This document shows, one piece after another, positions 35,453 through 44,397 of a DNA stretch of 64,000 nucleotides. The stretch is from Pedobacter sp. MC2016-24 (GTDB lineage: Bacteria; Bacteroidota; Bacteroidia; Sphingobacteriales; Sphingobacteriaceae). Location: assembly GCF_015223055.1 (NCBI RefSeq), contig NZ_JADFBX010000013.1:1-64000 (forward strand). Direction: 5' to 3'. The notes under the pieces were generated by a model, which worked only from the letters and a program-made list of their open reading frames with translations, was not told where the DNA came from and did not search any database. Position 1 is the stretch's first letter; every line of letters starts with the position of its first letter. The position numbers were made by a program, and so were the translations under genes.

Positions 35453-37455
35453 GTCGTTGTTCTATTTTTTGGATTATTAAAAAATCGGATCAGTAGTATT
35501 TCTATTGCGATGAAAATGATTGCCAAAATTAGGCAAAGTTTCCATAATTCGCTGCCGCTGTTTTTGAGCTGCAGATTTAAAGCATTGATATCAGTTGTCT
35601 TTAATTCTTTTTCAGTCGCATAACGTAAATCAGATTCTGCACGATTGTCGTTAAACGCGACAACAGCTATCAGGTCGTTTCCATTTTTCAATTCGTAAAA
35701 GCCGGATTTACGAACCTGGTCTGCCACATACAACAAAGTTTTACCTGGTGTTTGCCTCACTTCCGGAATTACCTCAAACTGCTCGGATACCAGTTTTAAA
35801 TGTTGATTGGCCATCAGTCTGATCTGATCACTCTCCAACAAAGTGCTCTTACCCACTGTATAATACAGCGGCTGCTCCTGTTTACTTGAAAAAGCGAAAT
35901 TAAACATCAGTGGTACAAATACAGGGTGCCTGGCCAGGTTGCCATTTTTCTCGTTGAGATCACTGGAGGATAGATAAATGCGACCCGCACCTACATGGTA
36001 TTGTGCAATAAGAAATCTGTTTAATGGCAAAGACAACACATTTTCTTTATGGTCTGAGCGCTGTTCCGCATAACTGAAATAACGGCTTACCTGAGGCAGA
36101 TCAATGTTTTTAGGGATGTCCTCAAAAGCATCTTTAAAAAACGGACTTTTCAGGTCCATACTACTGGCAATTGCCGGCCCGCTAACCAGTTCTTTAACAG
36201 CTGGCAGCGACAATGTCTTTAAAAATGGACTATATACATTTGCCCCAGCTTCCAGATCAGGAAAAACAACAACCGAACCTCCAGCCTCAACATAAGCTTT
36301 TAACTGTTGCGCAAGGCCCGAAGCAGGATTCGTTAATCCAGTCAGCACAATCAGGCTGTAATTGGAAAACTCAGTATACCGGATATTGGATTCGGGCATT
36401 TCGCTGAGCTTAAAATAAGCATCCGCAGCAAACAACGACCTCACAAAACGCCCCGAAGCATTCCCCGTAACACTTAAAACCTTCAACTCCGGATCTACTT
36501 TAAAACTAAAATTCAAAGCATCATCAAAAGTTAAAGGAAAATCTTTAATACGAAGTACACCCTCTTGCCAGCCGGCAGTTAAACCACTAAACGAAAGGGT
36601 ATCTCTCACTGCTTTTCCTGCAGGAATTTTAACATTTGCGACAGCCTTCTGCTGGCCGTTTACCGTTAATTTTAAAGGAATATCAGCCGCATCGGTTTCA
36701 CCATAATTTCGAAGTTGAACTACAAACTGTTCTGGCTGACCCGGCCTGTGTACAGGCGATAAAGACCAGACGCTATCAACAGATACGTTGGGAATGCTGT
36801 TTGCTTTTAAACGCACATAGGAATAGGCTACCTGCTTATCGGTTTGAACCGGTTTATCACCCACAAAGTTTTGTTGAAAGTCTGACAGTATATAAGCTTT
36901 TTCATTTCTATTGGCAGAAAGATCGGACTGCAGACGGTTAACCACCTGCTGTAAATCCGGGCTATTGGCTGAAATCTTAACTTCATCCAGCAATTGGATA
37001 AACTCCTCTTTATTGACCAGACGCTGATGTTTACCTTCAAAATCATTGGTCAGCAACTTGAACTGATCCGTAATCGGATAAGCGGCAGCAATTTCCTTCG
37101 CCTTACGTTTCGCCTCATCCAGCAGCGTGCCCTCTTTATTGAGCATCCCCATACTGTAAGAATTGTCGATATACACCCGGATCAGGTTACTCAGACCTGC
37201 CTTCTGTTCCCCGCCTTGCTGTAAGTAGGGCTGTGCAAAGGCCAGTACCAGGAATACAATGGCCAGGATACGGCTGATCAATACCAGCACATGCTTTAAT
37301 TTTTCGCGGGAAGAATTCTGTTCTTTGGCTTCTTTAAGAAATTGGACATTGCTGAAGTAAACCTTCTTGAATTTCCTGAAATTAAACAGGTGAATTGCAA
37401 TAGGAATGGCTATTGCCAGCAGTGCAAAAAGAAAACCTGGGTATAGGAAATTCAT
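35449..37455 (-). CDS. BatA/vWA-domain membrane protein
   Basis: The 668-residue protein starts with the BatA (aerotolerance) domain: helix YPGFLFALLAIAIPIAIHLFNF, then FKKVYFSNVQFLKE and a second helix LVLISRILAIVFLVLAFAQPYLQ. A von Willebrand A-like region follows (VYIDNSYSMG at the MIDAS position), then a long periplasmic part with a CARDB-like segment (QFVVQLRNYGETDAADIPL) and a C-terminal helix LCLILAIIFIAIEILLI. Such proteins are common in Bacteroidota and have no defined reaction. It is the first tightly coupled gene of the pseudo-dihydroorotase operon, 21 bp behind the L,D-transpeptidase. Confidence 0.85.
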   Translation of the reverse strand: MNFLYPGFLFALLAIAIPIAIHLFNFRKFKKVYFSNVQFLKEAKEQNSSREKLKHVLVLISRILAIVFLVLAFAQPYLQQGGEQKAGLSNLIRVYIDNSYSMGMLNKEGTLLDEAKRKAKEIAAAYPITDQFKLLTNDFEGKHQRLVNKEEFIQLLDEVKISANSPDLQQVVNRLQSDLSANRNEKAYILSDFQQNFVGDKPVQTDKQVAYSYVRLKANSIPNVSVDSVWSLSPVHRPGQPEQFVVQLRNYGETDAADIPLKLTVNGQQKAVANVKIPAGKAVRDTLSFSGLTAGWQEGVLRIKDFPLTFDDALNFSFKVDPELKVLSVTGNASGRFVRSLFAADAYFKLSEMPESNIRYTEFSNYSLIVLTGLTNPASGLAQQLKAYVEAGGSVVVFPDLEAGANVYSPFLKTLSLPAVKELVSGPAIASSMDLKSPFFKDAFEDIPKNIDLPQVSRYFSYAEQRSDHKENVLSLPLNRFLIAQYHVGAGRIYLSSSDLNEKNGNLARHPVFVPLMFNFAFSSKQEQPLYYTVGKSTLLESDQIRLMANQHLKLVSEQFEVIPEVRQTPGKTLLYVADQVRKSGFYELKNGNDLIAVVAFNDNRAESDLRYATEKELKTTDINALNLQLKNSGSELWKLCLILAIIFIAIEILLIRFFNNPKNRTTT

Positions 37456-37476
37456 TAAAAACCAAAGGTAGAAATT

Positions 37477-39048
37477 TTACATGAATTTCTTCATAGCTGT
37501 CCACAAAGTTTCATCCAATCCGTAAACATCTGGTCTGAACTGCATCGCACCATGGTCTGACCAGGCTGTTACATAGTTGATAATCAAAGGAATTGGTTTT
37601 TTAACGCCAAACCATTTCGGTTTAAGTTGAAACACATTAACTGTATCCGATTTTTTGGCCAGCTTTTTACGGAATACATCCATTTTGGTAGTATCAAGCG
37701 GTGGCAGGTTCACTTCCATGCGCAGTTGGTCAAATTGATATTTATCTTTCACCATCGTCTGCGCAAATTCCAAAGGCTTCTCTACGCGCACGCAACCGTG
37801 ACTAATGGCACGATTGGCTCTTGCAAATCCACTTTTATTATTCGTATCGTGCAGGTAAATACTGGATCCATTATCGAATATAAATTTAAATTTCCCCAGT
37901 GCATTACCTTCACCAGAACCTTGTTTAAATTGAAAAGGCAATTTCTCCCGGGGGTATTTATTCCATTGTATGGTATCCGGATCCCTGACTTCCTTACCTC
38001 TGTAATAGACTTTGATGTTGTTGTTGGACAGGTAATATGGATCTTTAACCGCCTGCCAGTAAATCTCGCTCTGGGCAATGCTCACCGGAATGTTCCATAC
38101 GGGATTGACCTGGATGGAATTCAGTTTACTATACAAAATCGGGGTCTCATGGTTTTTAGGTTTGTCATCCAGACGCCCACTTTTAGCATAAGCTTTCAGT
38201 TTTTCGGCATAATCCTTCTCGCGGGCGCCGCCTACACATACCTTCATATGGGTTAGTGTATCCTGATGACTAAACCAGGTTAAAGAAAAATCAGGAATAT
38301 TCACTTCTACGTATTCTTCACCCAATTCAGGAATTTTCCAGCGCAAACGCTCCATATTAACCCGGATGGTCTTCGCCTCCGCGCCATTTCTATCCGGACC
38401 TTCACTGGCAAGCACCTGTTGCAAAGCGATGTACTGCTCAGATTTGGGCTGGATATCCTCCAGTAGCTTACGCAGATTATCTGTATTTAAGACTTTGTTG
38501 ATGGAAGCACTATCCGGCCGCTGAACAGGTACATAATAACGTGAAAAAACTTTCCTTGGGTTAACTACCCCGTAATAAAGATAGTTGTTGTATTTAATCA
38601 GACTTTCTGCAGCATTCAACTCCAAATCAGCAATTACAGGATATACCTCTTCAATGGATTTGAACTTATTGGCATTCAGGCTTTCCAATAAAGCGGAAAG
38701 TTGCTTATACCGGAAATTATCCGGATTAAAGCCGTGTTCTTCGCTTCTGCTGACATAATCCTTCAAGGTATCTAAACCACCTGTAGGAAAATACCTGTTG
38801 ACCAGTTTCGGTTCCAGGTTATGCACCAAATAAAAATGAGTCAGCAATTTGGGATTTGAGAATTTACCGGCCAAAGAATCCAAATGCTTTTTAAAAACCA
38901 CATTGTAAACGGCAGTATCAAACTTGTTGTAGAGTTTATTATTGAAATGGGTAGCAAGCATAGTACCTACTTCCGGTACTTCCTTAAACCAGTTACAAGA
39001 GCTTATTAATAATAAAAAAGGGAATAAAATGGGCAGTAATCTTTTCAA
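37477..39048 (-). CDS. L,D-transpeptidase (YcbB-like), probable lipoprotein
   Basis: I choose the TTG at 39048 (523 residues) because it gives a canonical lipoprotein signal, KRLLPILFPFLLLISSC; another TTG at 39069 adds seven residues before it and no ATG is available. The C-terminal YkuD domain carries the catalytic SHGCVR with C419 and PVWNIPVSIAQSEI; the N-terminal half resembles YcbB with its scaffold and peptidoglycan-binding parts. The enzyme forms 3-3 cross-links or attaches proteins to peptidoglycan in the periplasm. It precedes the BatA-like gene by 21 bp and probably heads the operon. Confidence 0.87.
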   Translation of the reverse strand: MKRLLPILFPFLLLISSCNWFKEVPEVGTMLATHFNNKLYNKFDTAVYNVVFKKHLDSLAGKFSNPKLLTHFYLVHNLEPKLVNRYFPTGGLDTLKDYVSRSEEHGFNPDNFRYKQLSALLESLNANKFKSIEEVYPVIADLELNAAESLIKYNNYLYYGVVNPRKVFSRYYVPVQRPDSASINKVLNTDNLRKLLEDIQPKSEQYIALQQVLASEGPDRNGAEAKTIRVNMERLRWKIPELGEEYVEVNIPDFSLTWFSHQDTLTHMKVCVGGAREKDYAEKLKAYAKSGRLDDKPKNHETPILYSKLNSIQVNPVWNIPVSIAQSEIYWQAVKDPYYLSNNNIKVYYRGKEVRDPDTIQWNKYPREKLPFQFKQGSGEGNALGKFKFIFDNGSSIYLHDTNNKSGFARANRAISHGCVRVEKPLEFAQTMVKDKYQFDQLRMEVNLPPLDTTKMDVFRKKLAKKSDTVNVFQLKPKWFGVKKPIPLIINYVTAWSDHGAMQFRPDVYGLDETLWTAMKKFM

Positions 39049-39180
39049 AACGGTGTCAATTAGCGGCAAATTTAGCTGTTATTAATAACAATACTTTGCT
39101 TAACTCAAATTAAATGCCAGTTTAAAACGTAATCAGCCGGAGACTCCATTCCGAGGCAAAAGAATTAAAACCAAATTTTA

Positions 39181-39211
39181 TTTGGATTTGCAATTTCAAT
39201 GTATATATTTG
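39181..39211 (+). promoter_or_regulatory. Consensus Bacteroidota promoter of the histidine operon
   Basis: TTTG at 39181-39184 and TATATTTG at 39204-39211 (TAnnTTTG) are separated by exactly 19 bp, a full match to the primary sigma-factor consensus of the phylum. Transcription should begin near 39217, giving a leader of about 180 nt before hisG. Confidence 0.75.
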
Positions 39212-39223
39212 CAATCCCCAAGC

Positions 39224-39394
39224 ATTGCTAGCCATTGTTGATAAGGGACTTAAATAACATTATGAACACAGCTTTGAACCATCATTTACATTTGCACCAT
39301 CGCCAATTGGCGATGTATATGTAATGTTTTGTACTTCAAAACTTGTTTCCGAAAAATTATTTCTTGTCCAATACAACAATCTTAAATTAGCAAT
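39224..39394 (+). promoter_or_regulatory. his leader region with long-range pairing to the hisG start
   Basis: Two 7-nt segments near the 5' end, ATTGCTA (39224-39230) and ATTGTTG (39234-39240), are complementary to TAGCAAT (39388-39394, ending at the base before the hisG TTG) and CAACAAT (39374-39380), in the right order for one interrupted helix. Between them lie the leader peptide and a perfect 18-nt palindrome (39298-39315). Folding could hide the hisG start until leader translation changes the structure (inference). Confidence 0.45.
39262..39324 (+). CDS. Histidine operon leader peptide
   Basis: A 20-codon frame between promoter and hisG has the core HHLHLHH, five histidines in seven codons, and ends at TAA 71 bp before hisG. 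Such a peptide is the hallmark of attenuation: ribosomes pause at the His codons when charged tRNA-His is scarce. The last codons overlap a perfect hairpin palindrome (39298-39315, CATCGCCAATTGGCGATG). No classical U-run terminator is visible before hisG, so control may be at translation rather than termination. Confidence 0.8.
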   Translation: MNTALNHHLHLHHRQLAMYM

Positions 39395-40246
39395 TTGAAA
39401 ACACTTAAAATAGCTATCCAGAAATCGGGTAGATTAAACGAAAAATCAGTAGAAATTCTTAAAAATTGTGGTTTATCTTTTGAAAACTACAAAAGCTCAC
39501 TCATCTCAAGCGTAACTAACTTTCCTTTGGAAATTCTCTTTTTAAGAGATGACGATATTCCGGAATATGTACAGGATGGCATTGCCGATCTGGGTATAGT
39601 TGGTGAAAATGTAATCGTAGAGGCCGGAGCAGAAGTGACCTATTTACAAAAGCTGGGTTTCGGAAAATGTACTTTAAAAATTGCCATTCCTAACGAAAGC
39701 CGGATTACTGAAATTGCACAACTGGAAGGCCAGGCGATTGCCACTTCTTATCCGGTTATTCTGGAAAAATACCTGAAAGAAAATCATGTAAATGCGGACA
39801 TTCGTACCATTTCCGGTTCAGTAGAGATTGGCCCTGGTCTGGGGCTGAGTGATGCGATTTGCGATATCGTTTCTACGGGTGGAACCTTAAAAAGCAACGG
39901 ACTGAAACCTTTTGCCGAAGTGATGAAATCTGAAGCAATCCTGATTGGAAAAGCAGGTTCAGAATTGTTACCTGAAGTGCAGGAATTGCTGCAAAGAATT
40001 CGCTCTGTACTGCGTGCAAAAGAAACCAAATATGTGGTACTGAACGTGGCTAAAACCAATCTGAAAAAAGTGGTGGATTTATTACCAGGTGTGAAAAGTC
40101 CGACGGTTGTGCCTTTATTTGATGAGGAATGGGTAGCAGTTCACTCGGTCATTGCAGAGCACGATTTCTGGGAAAAAATCAACAGCCTGAAAGCTGCGGG
40201 TGCCCAGGGCATTGTGGTAATGCCGATCGAAAAGATCATCGCTTAA
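39395..40246 (+). CDS. hisG: ATP phosphoribosyltransferase, long form
   Basis: HisG makes phosphoribosyl-ATP from ATP and PRPP, the first and feedback-inhibited step of histidine synthesis. The 283 residues are the long form with a C-terminal ACT-like regulatory domain (about 210-283), so no HisZ is needed. Family segments are IAIQKSGRL, LGIVGENV, ATSYPVILEKYL and ICDIVSTGGTLKSNGL. The start is TTG, directly after a sequence that can pair with the leader. It opens the his operon. Confidence 0.95.
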   Translation: MKTLKIAIQKSGRLNEKSVEILKNCGLSFENYKSSLISSVTNFPLEILFLRDDDIPEYVQDGIADLGIVGENVIVEAGAEVTYLQKLGFGKCTLKIAIPNESRITEIAQLEGQAIATSYPVILEKYLKENHVNADIRTISGSVEIGPGLGLSDAICDIVSTGGTLKSNGLKPFAEVMKSEAILIGKAGSELLPEVQELLQRIRSVLRAKETKYVVLNVAKTNLKKVVDLLPGVKSPTVVPLFDEEWVAVHSVIAEHDFWEKINSLKAAGAQGIVVMPIEKIIA

Positions 40247-40271
40247 GGCTGTTTACAGAAAAACAGCCCTT
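40245..40271 (+). other. Intercistronic hairpin between hisG and hisD
   Basis: AAGGCTGTTT and AAACAGCCCTT pair around ACAGAA, beginning at the hisG stop. No T run follows. It may stabilise or process the hisG part of the message, or act as a partial terminator that sets the hisG to hisD ratio (inference). Confidence 0.5.
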
Positions 40272-40301
40272 AACCATTAGTTAAACATAAAACATAACAA
40301 A

Positions 40302-41600
40302 TTGAAAATCTACAGTTATAACAACTTATCTAAACAGGAAATTGAATCAATCTGTTTACGACAGCTGGAAGATGACACCACCATACAGGAGCGGGTAAAA
40401 AGCATTGTGGCTGAAGTAAAAGCTCAGGGCGATCAGGCCCTTTTCAATTATGCACTGGCATTTGACCAGGTACAACTGGCTCAATTGTTCATCACCGGCG
40501 AAGAGATTACCAGCCTTGCAGCATCGATTCCTGTAGCGGCAAAAAATGCAATTGATACCGCTTACCATAACATCAAAGCTTTTCATGCGGCACAAGCCGT
40601 TAAAGAAGCAAAAATAGAGACCATGCCAGGGGTAACCTGCTGGAGGGAAAGCCGGGCCATTGAAAGTGTAGGACTTTACATTCCGGGCGGAACAGCAGTT
40701 TTACCAAGTACCTTCCTGATGCTGGGCATACCGGCAGTATTGGCCGGCTGCAAAGAAATAGTAGTGTGTTCACCACCTCAGAAAGATGGAAAAACGAATT
40801 GTTACCTCGCCTATTGCGCACAATTATTGGGCATAGAAAAGATTTACCTGGTAGGCGGGGCACAGGCTGTAGCGGCCATGGCTTACGGAACAGAAAGCGT
40901 TCCTAAAGTTTCTAAAATATTTGGTCCGGGTAACCGATACGTAACTCAGGCCAAGCAATTGATCCAATCGGCTACCATGACGGCAATCGATATGCCTGCT
41001 GGCCCATCAGAGGTTTTGGTGCTTGCCGATGAGACTGCCAATCCGTCATATGTAGCCTCAGACCTATTGGCCCAGGCCGAACATGGCACTGATAGTCAGA
41101 CGATTTTAGTGGCTACCTCCAGGGAAATCATAACCCAGGTAGTTGAACAAATAGACCTTCAAATTAAAGCTTTACCCAGACAGGACATCGCGGCGGCAGC
41201 CATAGCCAACTCTTACGCCGTATTGGTTGATGATCTGCTGCAGGGAATAGCCTATAGCAACATGTATGCGCCTGAACACCTCATCCTTTCAACAGCGCAT
41301 TTTGAAAAACTTATCCCCGAAATTGAAAATGCAGGTTCTGTATTTTTAGGAAACCTGACGCCGGAAAGCGCTGGTGATTATGCATCAGGAACCAACCATA
41401 CCCTGCCAACCAGTGGTTTTGCCAAGGCATATTCAGGTGTTTCACTGGATTCTTTTGTAAAAAAGATCACCTTTCAACACATCAATACCATTGGACTGAA
41501 AAACATAGGCAATACCGTAGAAATACTTGCCGCAGCAGAAGGATTGGACGCGCACAAGAATGCAGTAAGCATTCGTTTAAAATCATTAGAGGAGTTATAG
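40302..41600 (+). CDS. hisD: Histidinol dehydrogenase
   Basis: HisD oxidises histidinol to histidine in two NAD-dependent steps and needs zinc. The 432-residue length is normal. Diagnostic segments are YIPGGTAVLPSTFLMLGIPA, FGPGNRYVTQAKQ, DMPAGPSEVLVLAD, LLAQAEHGTDSQ with zinc-site His, and ASGTNHTLPTSGFA. Translation starts at TTG (KIYSYNNLSKQE follows), the second TTG start in this operon. It is followed by hisC with 2 bp spacing. Confidence 0.95.
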   Translation: MKIYSYNNLSKQEIESICLRQLEDDTTIQERVKSIVAEVKAQGDQALFNYALAFDQVQLAQLFITGEEITSLAASIPVAAKNAIDTAYHNIKAFHAAQAVKEAKIETMPGVTCWRESRAIESVGLYIPGGTAVLPSTFLMLGIPAVLAGCKEIVVCSPPQKDGKTNCYLAYCAQLLGIEKIYLVGGAQAVAAMAYGTESVPKVSKIFGPGNRYVTQAKQLIQSATMTAIDMPAGPSEVLVLADETANPSYVASDLLAQAEHGTDSQTILVATSREIITQVVEQIDLQIKALPRQDIAAAAIANSYAVLVDDLLQGIAYSNMYAPEHLILSTAHFEKLIPEIENAGSVFLGNLTPESAGDYASGTNHTLPTSGFAKAYSGVSLDSFVKKITFQHINTIGLKNIGNTVEILAAAEGLDAHKNAVSIRLKSLEEL

Positions 41601-41602
41601 TC

Positions 41603-42646
41603 ATGATGGACATCAATAAATTACAAAGAGAAAACATTAAAAACCTTCGCCCCTACTCTACCGCGAGGGATGAATATAAAGGACAAGCCAGTGTATTTTT
41701 AGACGCAAACGAAAATAGTTACGGCTCCCCATTGGAAGAAAACTACAACCGTTATCCAGATCCTTTACAACTGGATCTGAAAGATGCCATCGGCAAAATC
41801 AAAGGTGTTCCAATTAAAAATACTTTCCTTGGAAACGGAAGTGATGAGGCCATAGATCTGTTGTTCCGGGCGTTCTGTGAACCGGGAAAAGACAATGTCG
41901 TTATCCTGCCACCAACTTACGGCATGTATGAAGTTTCAGCAAACATCAACAACGTAGAAATCCGCAAGGTAAACCTATTGCCCAATTATCAGCTTGACCT
42001 GGATAAAATTGCCGAAGCGATCGATGAAAACACCAAACTGATCTTCATCTGCTCACCGAATAATCCAACGGGAAATTCAATCATCAGAACAGATATAGAA
42101 ACCATTTTAGCCAATTTTAATGGCCTGGTCGTGATTGATGAAGCCTATATCAATTATGCCAGACAAAGGACTTTCATCCAGGAACTCACCGAATATCCTA
42201 ATCTGGTAATCTTACAAACCTTTTCGAAGGCATGGGGACTAGCTGCCTTACGCCTGGGCATGGCCTTTGCCGCCCGGCCTGTAATAGATGTACTCAATAA
42301 AGTGAAACCGCCTTATAACATCAACCAGGCTACACAAGACATTGCATTAAAAGCACTCGCCAATATTGAACAGGTCAATGAATGGATCAAAATTACCGTA
42401 GCTGAAAGAGACAGCCTGAGCAAACAGCTGGAAGCTTTGCCTATGGTGAAAAAAGTACATCCCTCTGATGCCAACTTCATCCTGGTTGAGGTTGCCGAAG
42501 CACTTAAAACTTATGATGCGCTGGTAGCACAGGGAATCATTGTCAGGGACCGCTCAAAAGTGACACTTTGCGAAGGGTGCCTGCGCATAACAATTGGAAC
42601 AAAAACCGAAAACGAAACACTTTTAAATGCGCTTAAATCAATTTAA
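41603..42646 (+). CDS. hisC: Histidinol-phosphate aminotransferase
   Basis: HisC transfers an amino group from glutamate to imidazole-acetol phosphate with pyridoxal phosphate. The 347-residue protein shows FLDANENSYGSP, GNGSDEAIDLL, the NNPTGN loop, VVIDEAYINY and the PLP lysine in TFSKAWGLAALRLG. Two ATG codons three bases apart are possible starts (41603, 41606). It lies 2 bp after hisD and 23 bp before hisB. Confidence 0.95.
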   Translation: MMDINKLQRENIKNLRPYSTARDEYKGQASVFLDANENSYGSPLEENYNRYPDPLQLDLKDAIGKIKGVPIKNTFLGNGSDEAIDLLFRAFCEPGKDNVVILPPTYGMYEVSANINNVEIRKVNLLPNYQLDLDKIAEAIDENTKLIFICSPNNPTGNSIIRTDIETILANFNGLVVIDEAYINYARQRTFIQELTEYPNLVILQTFSKAWGLAALRLGMAFAARPVIDVLNKVKPPYNINQATQDIALKALANIEQVNEWIKITVAERDSLSKQLEALPMVKKVHPSDANFILVEVAEALKTYDALVAQGIIVRDRSKVTLCEGCLRITIGTKTENETLLNALKSI

Positions 42647-42669
42647 AAGCTAAACTCAGAACCAAAACA

Positions 42670-43803
42670 ATGAAAAAAGTATTATTTATCGACAGGGACG
42701 GAACGTTAATCATCGAACCAGAAGATCAGCAGATAGATTCCTTCGCCAAACTTGATTTTTATCCAAAAGCGCTATACTATCTTTCTAAAATCGCAACAGA
42801 ACTGGACTATGAGCTTGTTATGGTGACCAACCAGGATGGCCTGGGTACCAATTCTCATCCAGAAGAGAACTTCTGGCCAGTACATAACTTCATCATGAAA
42901 ACTTTAGCCGGTGAAGGTATTGAATTTAAAGAGGTGATCATCGACAAAACTTTTGCACATGATAACGCCCCTACACGCAAACCAAATACCGGATTGCTGC
43001 AGCACTTTTTTAATGAAGGCTATGACCTGGCGAATTCCTTTGTGATCGGCGACCGCATCAATGATGTGATCCTGGCCAAAAATCTCGGTGCAAAAGCGAT
43101 CTGGTTGCGCAATAACGATCTGTTGGGTGCCAATGAAGTATTGGAAAAGGCTGAAAATCTGGCCCACTTCATTGCTTTGGAAACACAATCCTGGGTAGAT
43201 ATTTATACCATGTTAAGAGCCGGGACCCGTACCGTACATCATGAACGGAACACCAACGAAACGAAGATCAGCATTGATATCGATCTGGACGGAACTGGTA
43301 AAGCCGAGATCCATACGGGACTGAACTTCTTTGACCACATGCTGGACCAGATTGCACGTCACGGCAGTATCGATTTGAAAATCAAAACTGATGGTGATTT
43401 ACACATTGATGAACACCATACGATAGAAGATACTGGTATTGCTTTGGGCGAAGCTTTCAGCAAAGCAATTGGCAATAAACTGGGTCTGGAACGTTATGGA
43501 TTTTGCTTGCCTATGGACGATTGTTTAGCCCAGGCAGCGATTGATTTTGGCGGTCGTGCATGGATCGTTTGGGATGCAGATTTTAAACGTGAAAAAGTAG
43601 GTGATATGCCGACAGAGATGTTCTATCATTTCTTTAAGTCTTTTACTGATGCAGCAAAGTGTAATCTGAATATTAAAGCTGAAGGCGATAACGAACACCA
43701 TAAAATTGAAGCGATTTTTAAAGCTTTTGCCAAAGCAATTAAAGTAGCGATTAAACGCGACCCCGATAAATTAGTCTTACCAAGTACAAAGGGAATCTTA
43801 TAA
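42670..43803 (+). CDS. hisB: Bifunctional histidinol-phosphatase / imidazoleglycerol-phosphate dehydratase
   Basis: The 377-residue fusion carries out steps 7 and 9 of the pathway. The N-terminal HAD phosphatase (about 1-165) has the DxD motif at D8 and D10 in FIDRDGTLI, a zinc loop region and GDRINDVILAKNLG. The C-terminal dehydratase (about 185-377) has the manganese motif regions FFDHMLDQIARHG, DEHHTIEDTGIALGEA and DNEHHKIEAIFKAFA. The stop TAA shares its last base with the ATG of hisH. Confidence 0.95.
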   Translation: MKKVLFIDRDGTLIIEPEDQQIDSFAKLDFYPKALYYLSKIATELDYELVMVTNQDGLGTNSHPEENFWPVHNFIMKTLAGEGIEFKEVIIDKTFAHDNAPTRKPNTGLLQHFFNEGYDLANSFVIGDRINDVILAKNLGAKAIWLRNNDLLGANEVLEKAENLAHFIALETQSWVDIYTMLRAGTRTVHHERNTNETKISIDIDLDGTGKAEIHTGLNFFDHMLDQIARHGSIDLKIKTDGDLHIDEHHTIEDTGIALGEAFSKAIGNKLGLERYGFCLPMDDCLAQAAIDFGGRAWIVWDADFKREKVGDMPTEMFYHFFKSFTDAAKCNLNIKAEGDNEHHKIEAIFKAFAKAIKVAIKRDPDKLVLPSTKGIL

Positions 43804-44396
43804 TGATTGGAATTGTAAACTATGGAGCCGGAAATATCTTTTCTCTGACCGCAGCGTTAGAAAGACTGGATATTCCTTTCGGCATGGTCAATACGGCCGC
43901 AGAGCTTGACCTGTATACCCACATCATCATTCCCGGTGTAGGACATGCCGGTACGGCCATGAATAAACTCCTGCATACCGGATTGGTAGCTCCAATTAAA
44001 GCGCTAACCAAACCTGTGCTCGGTATCTGTGTAGGTATGCAATTGCTTACCCAACATTCTGAAGAAGGTGATGCCGACCTGATGAATATTGTACCCATCA
44101 AAACGCGGTTATTCAATAAGGATCAAGGCATTAAAATTCCGCACATGGGTTGGAATAATATCGAACACCAAAACAATTCTTTGTTTGAAGGTGTTGAAAA
44201 CGGTACACAATTTTATTTTGTGCATTCGTACTTTATTGAATATAACGCTACTTTTGACATCGCGACTGCAAACTATGGGATGCCATTTTCAGCAGCTGTA
44301 AAAAAAGACAACTTCTACGGTGTACAGTTCCACCCAGAGAAATCTGGAATCGCCGGAGAAAGGCTATTAAAAAATTTTTCAAACTTAAAACAGTAA
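43803..44396 (+). CDS. hisH: Imidazole glycerol phosphate synthase, glutaminase subunit
   Basis: HisH hydrolyses glutamine and channels ammonia to HisF. The 197-residue class I glutaminase has the nucleophile Cys in GICVGMQLL and the His-Glu pair in QFHPEKSG, plus IPHMGWNNI and IIPGVGHAG. The start overlaps hisB by one base, and hisA follows after 1 bp, so translation is tightly coupled. Confidence 0.95.
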   Translation: MIGIVNYGAGNIFSLTAALERLDIPFGMVNTAAELDLYTHIIIPGVGHAGTAMNKLLHTGLVAPIKALTKPVLGICVGMQLLTQHSEEGDADLMNIVPIKTRLFNKDQGIKIPHMGWNNIEHQNNSLFEGVENGTQFYFVHSYFIEYNATFDIATANYGMPFSAAVKKDNFYGVQFHPEKSGIAGERLLKNFSNLKQ

Positions 44397-44397
44397 A

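Noticed and set aside
37627..38256. Open frame of 209 codons on the plus strand
   Set aside because: It is antisense to the L,D-transpeptidase and has a composition expected of a complementary strand.
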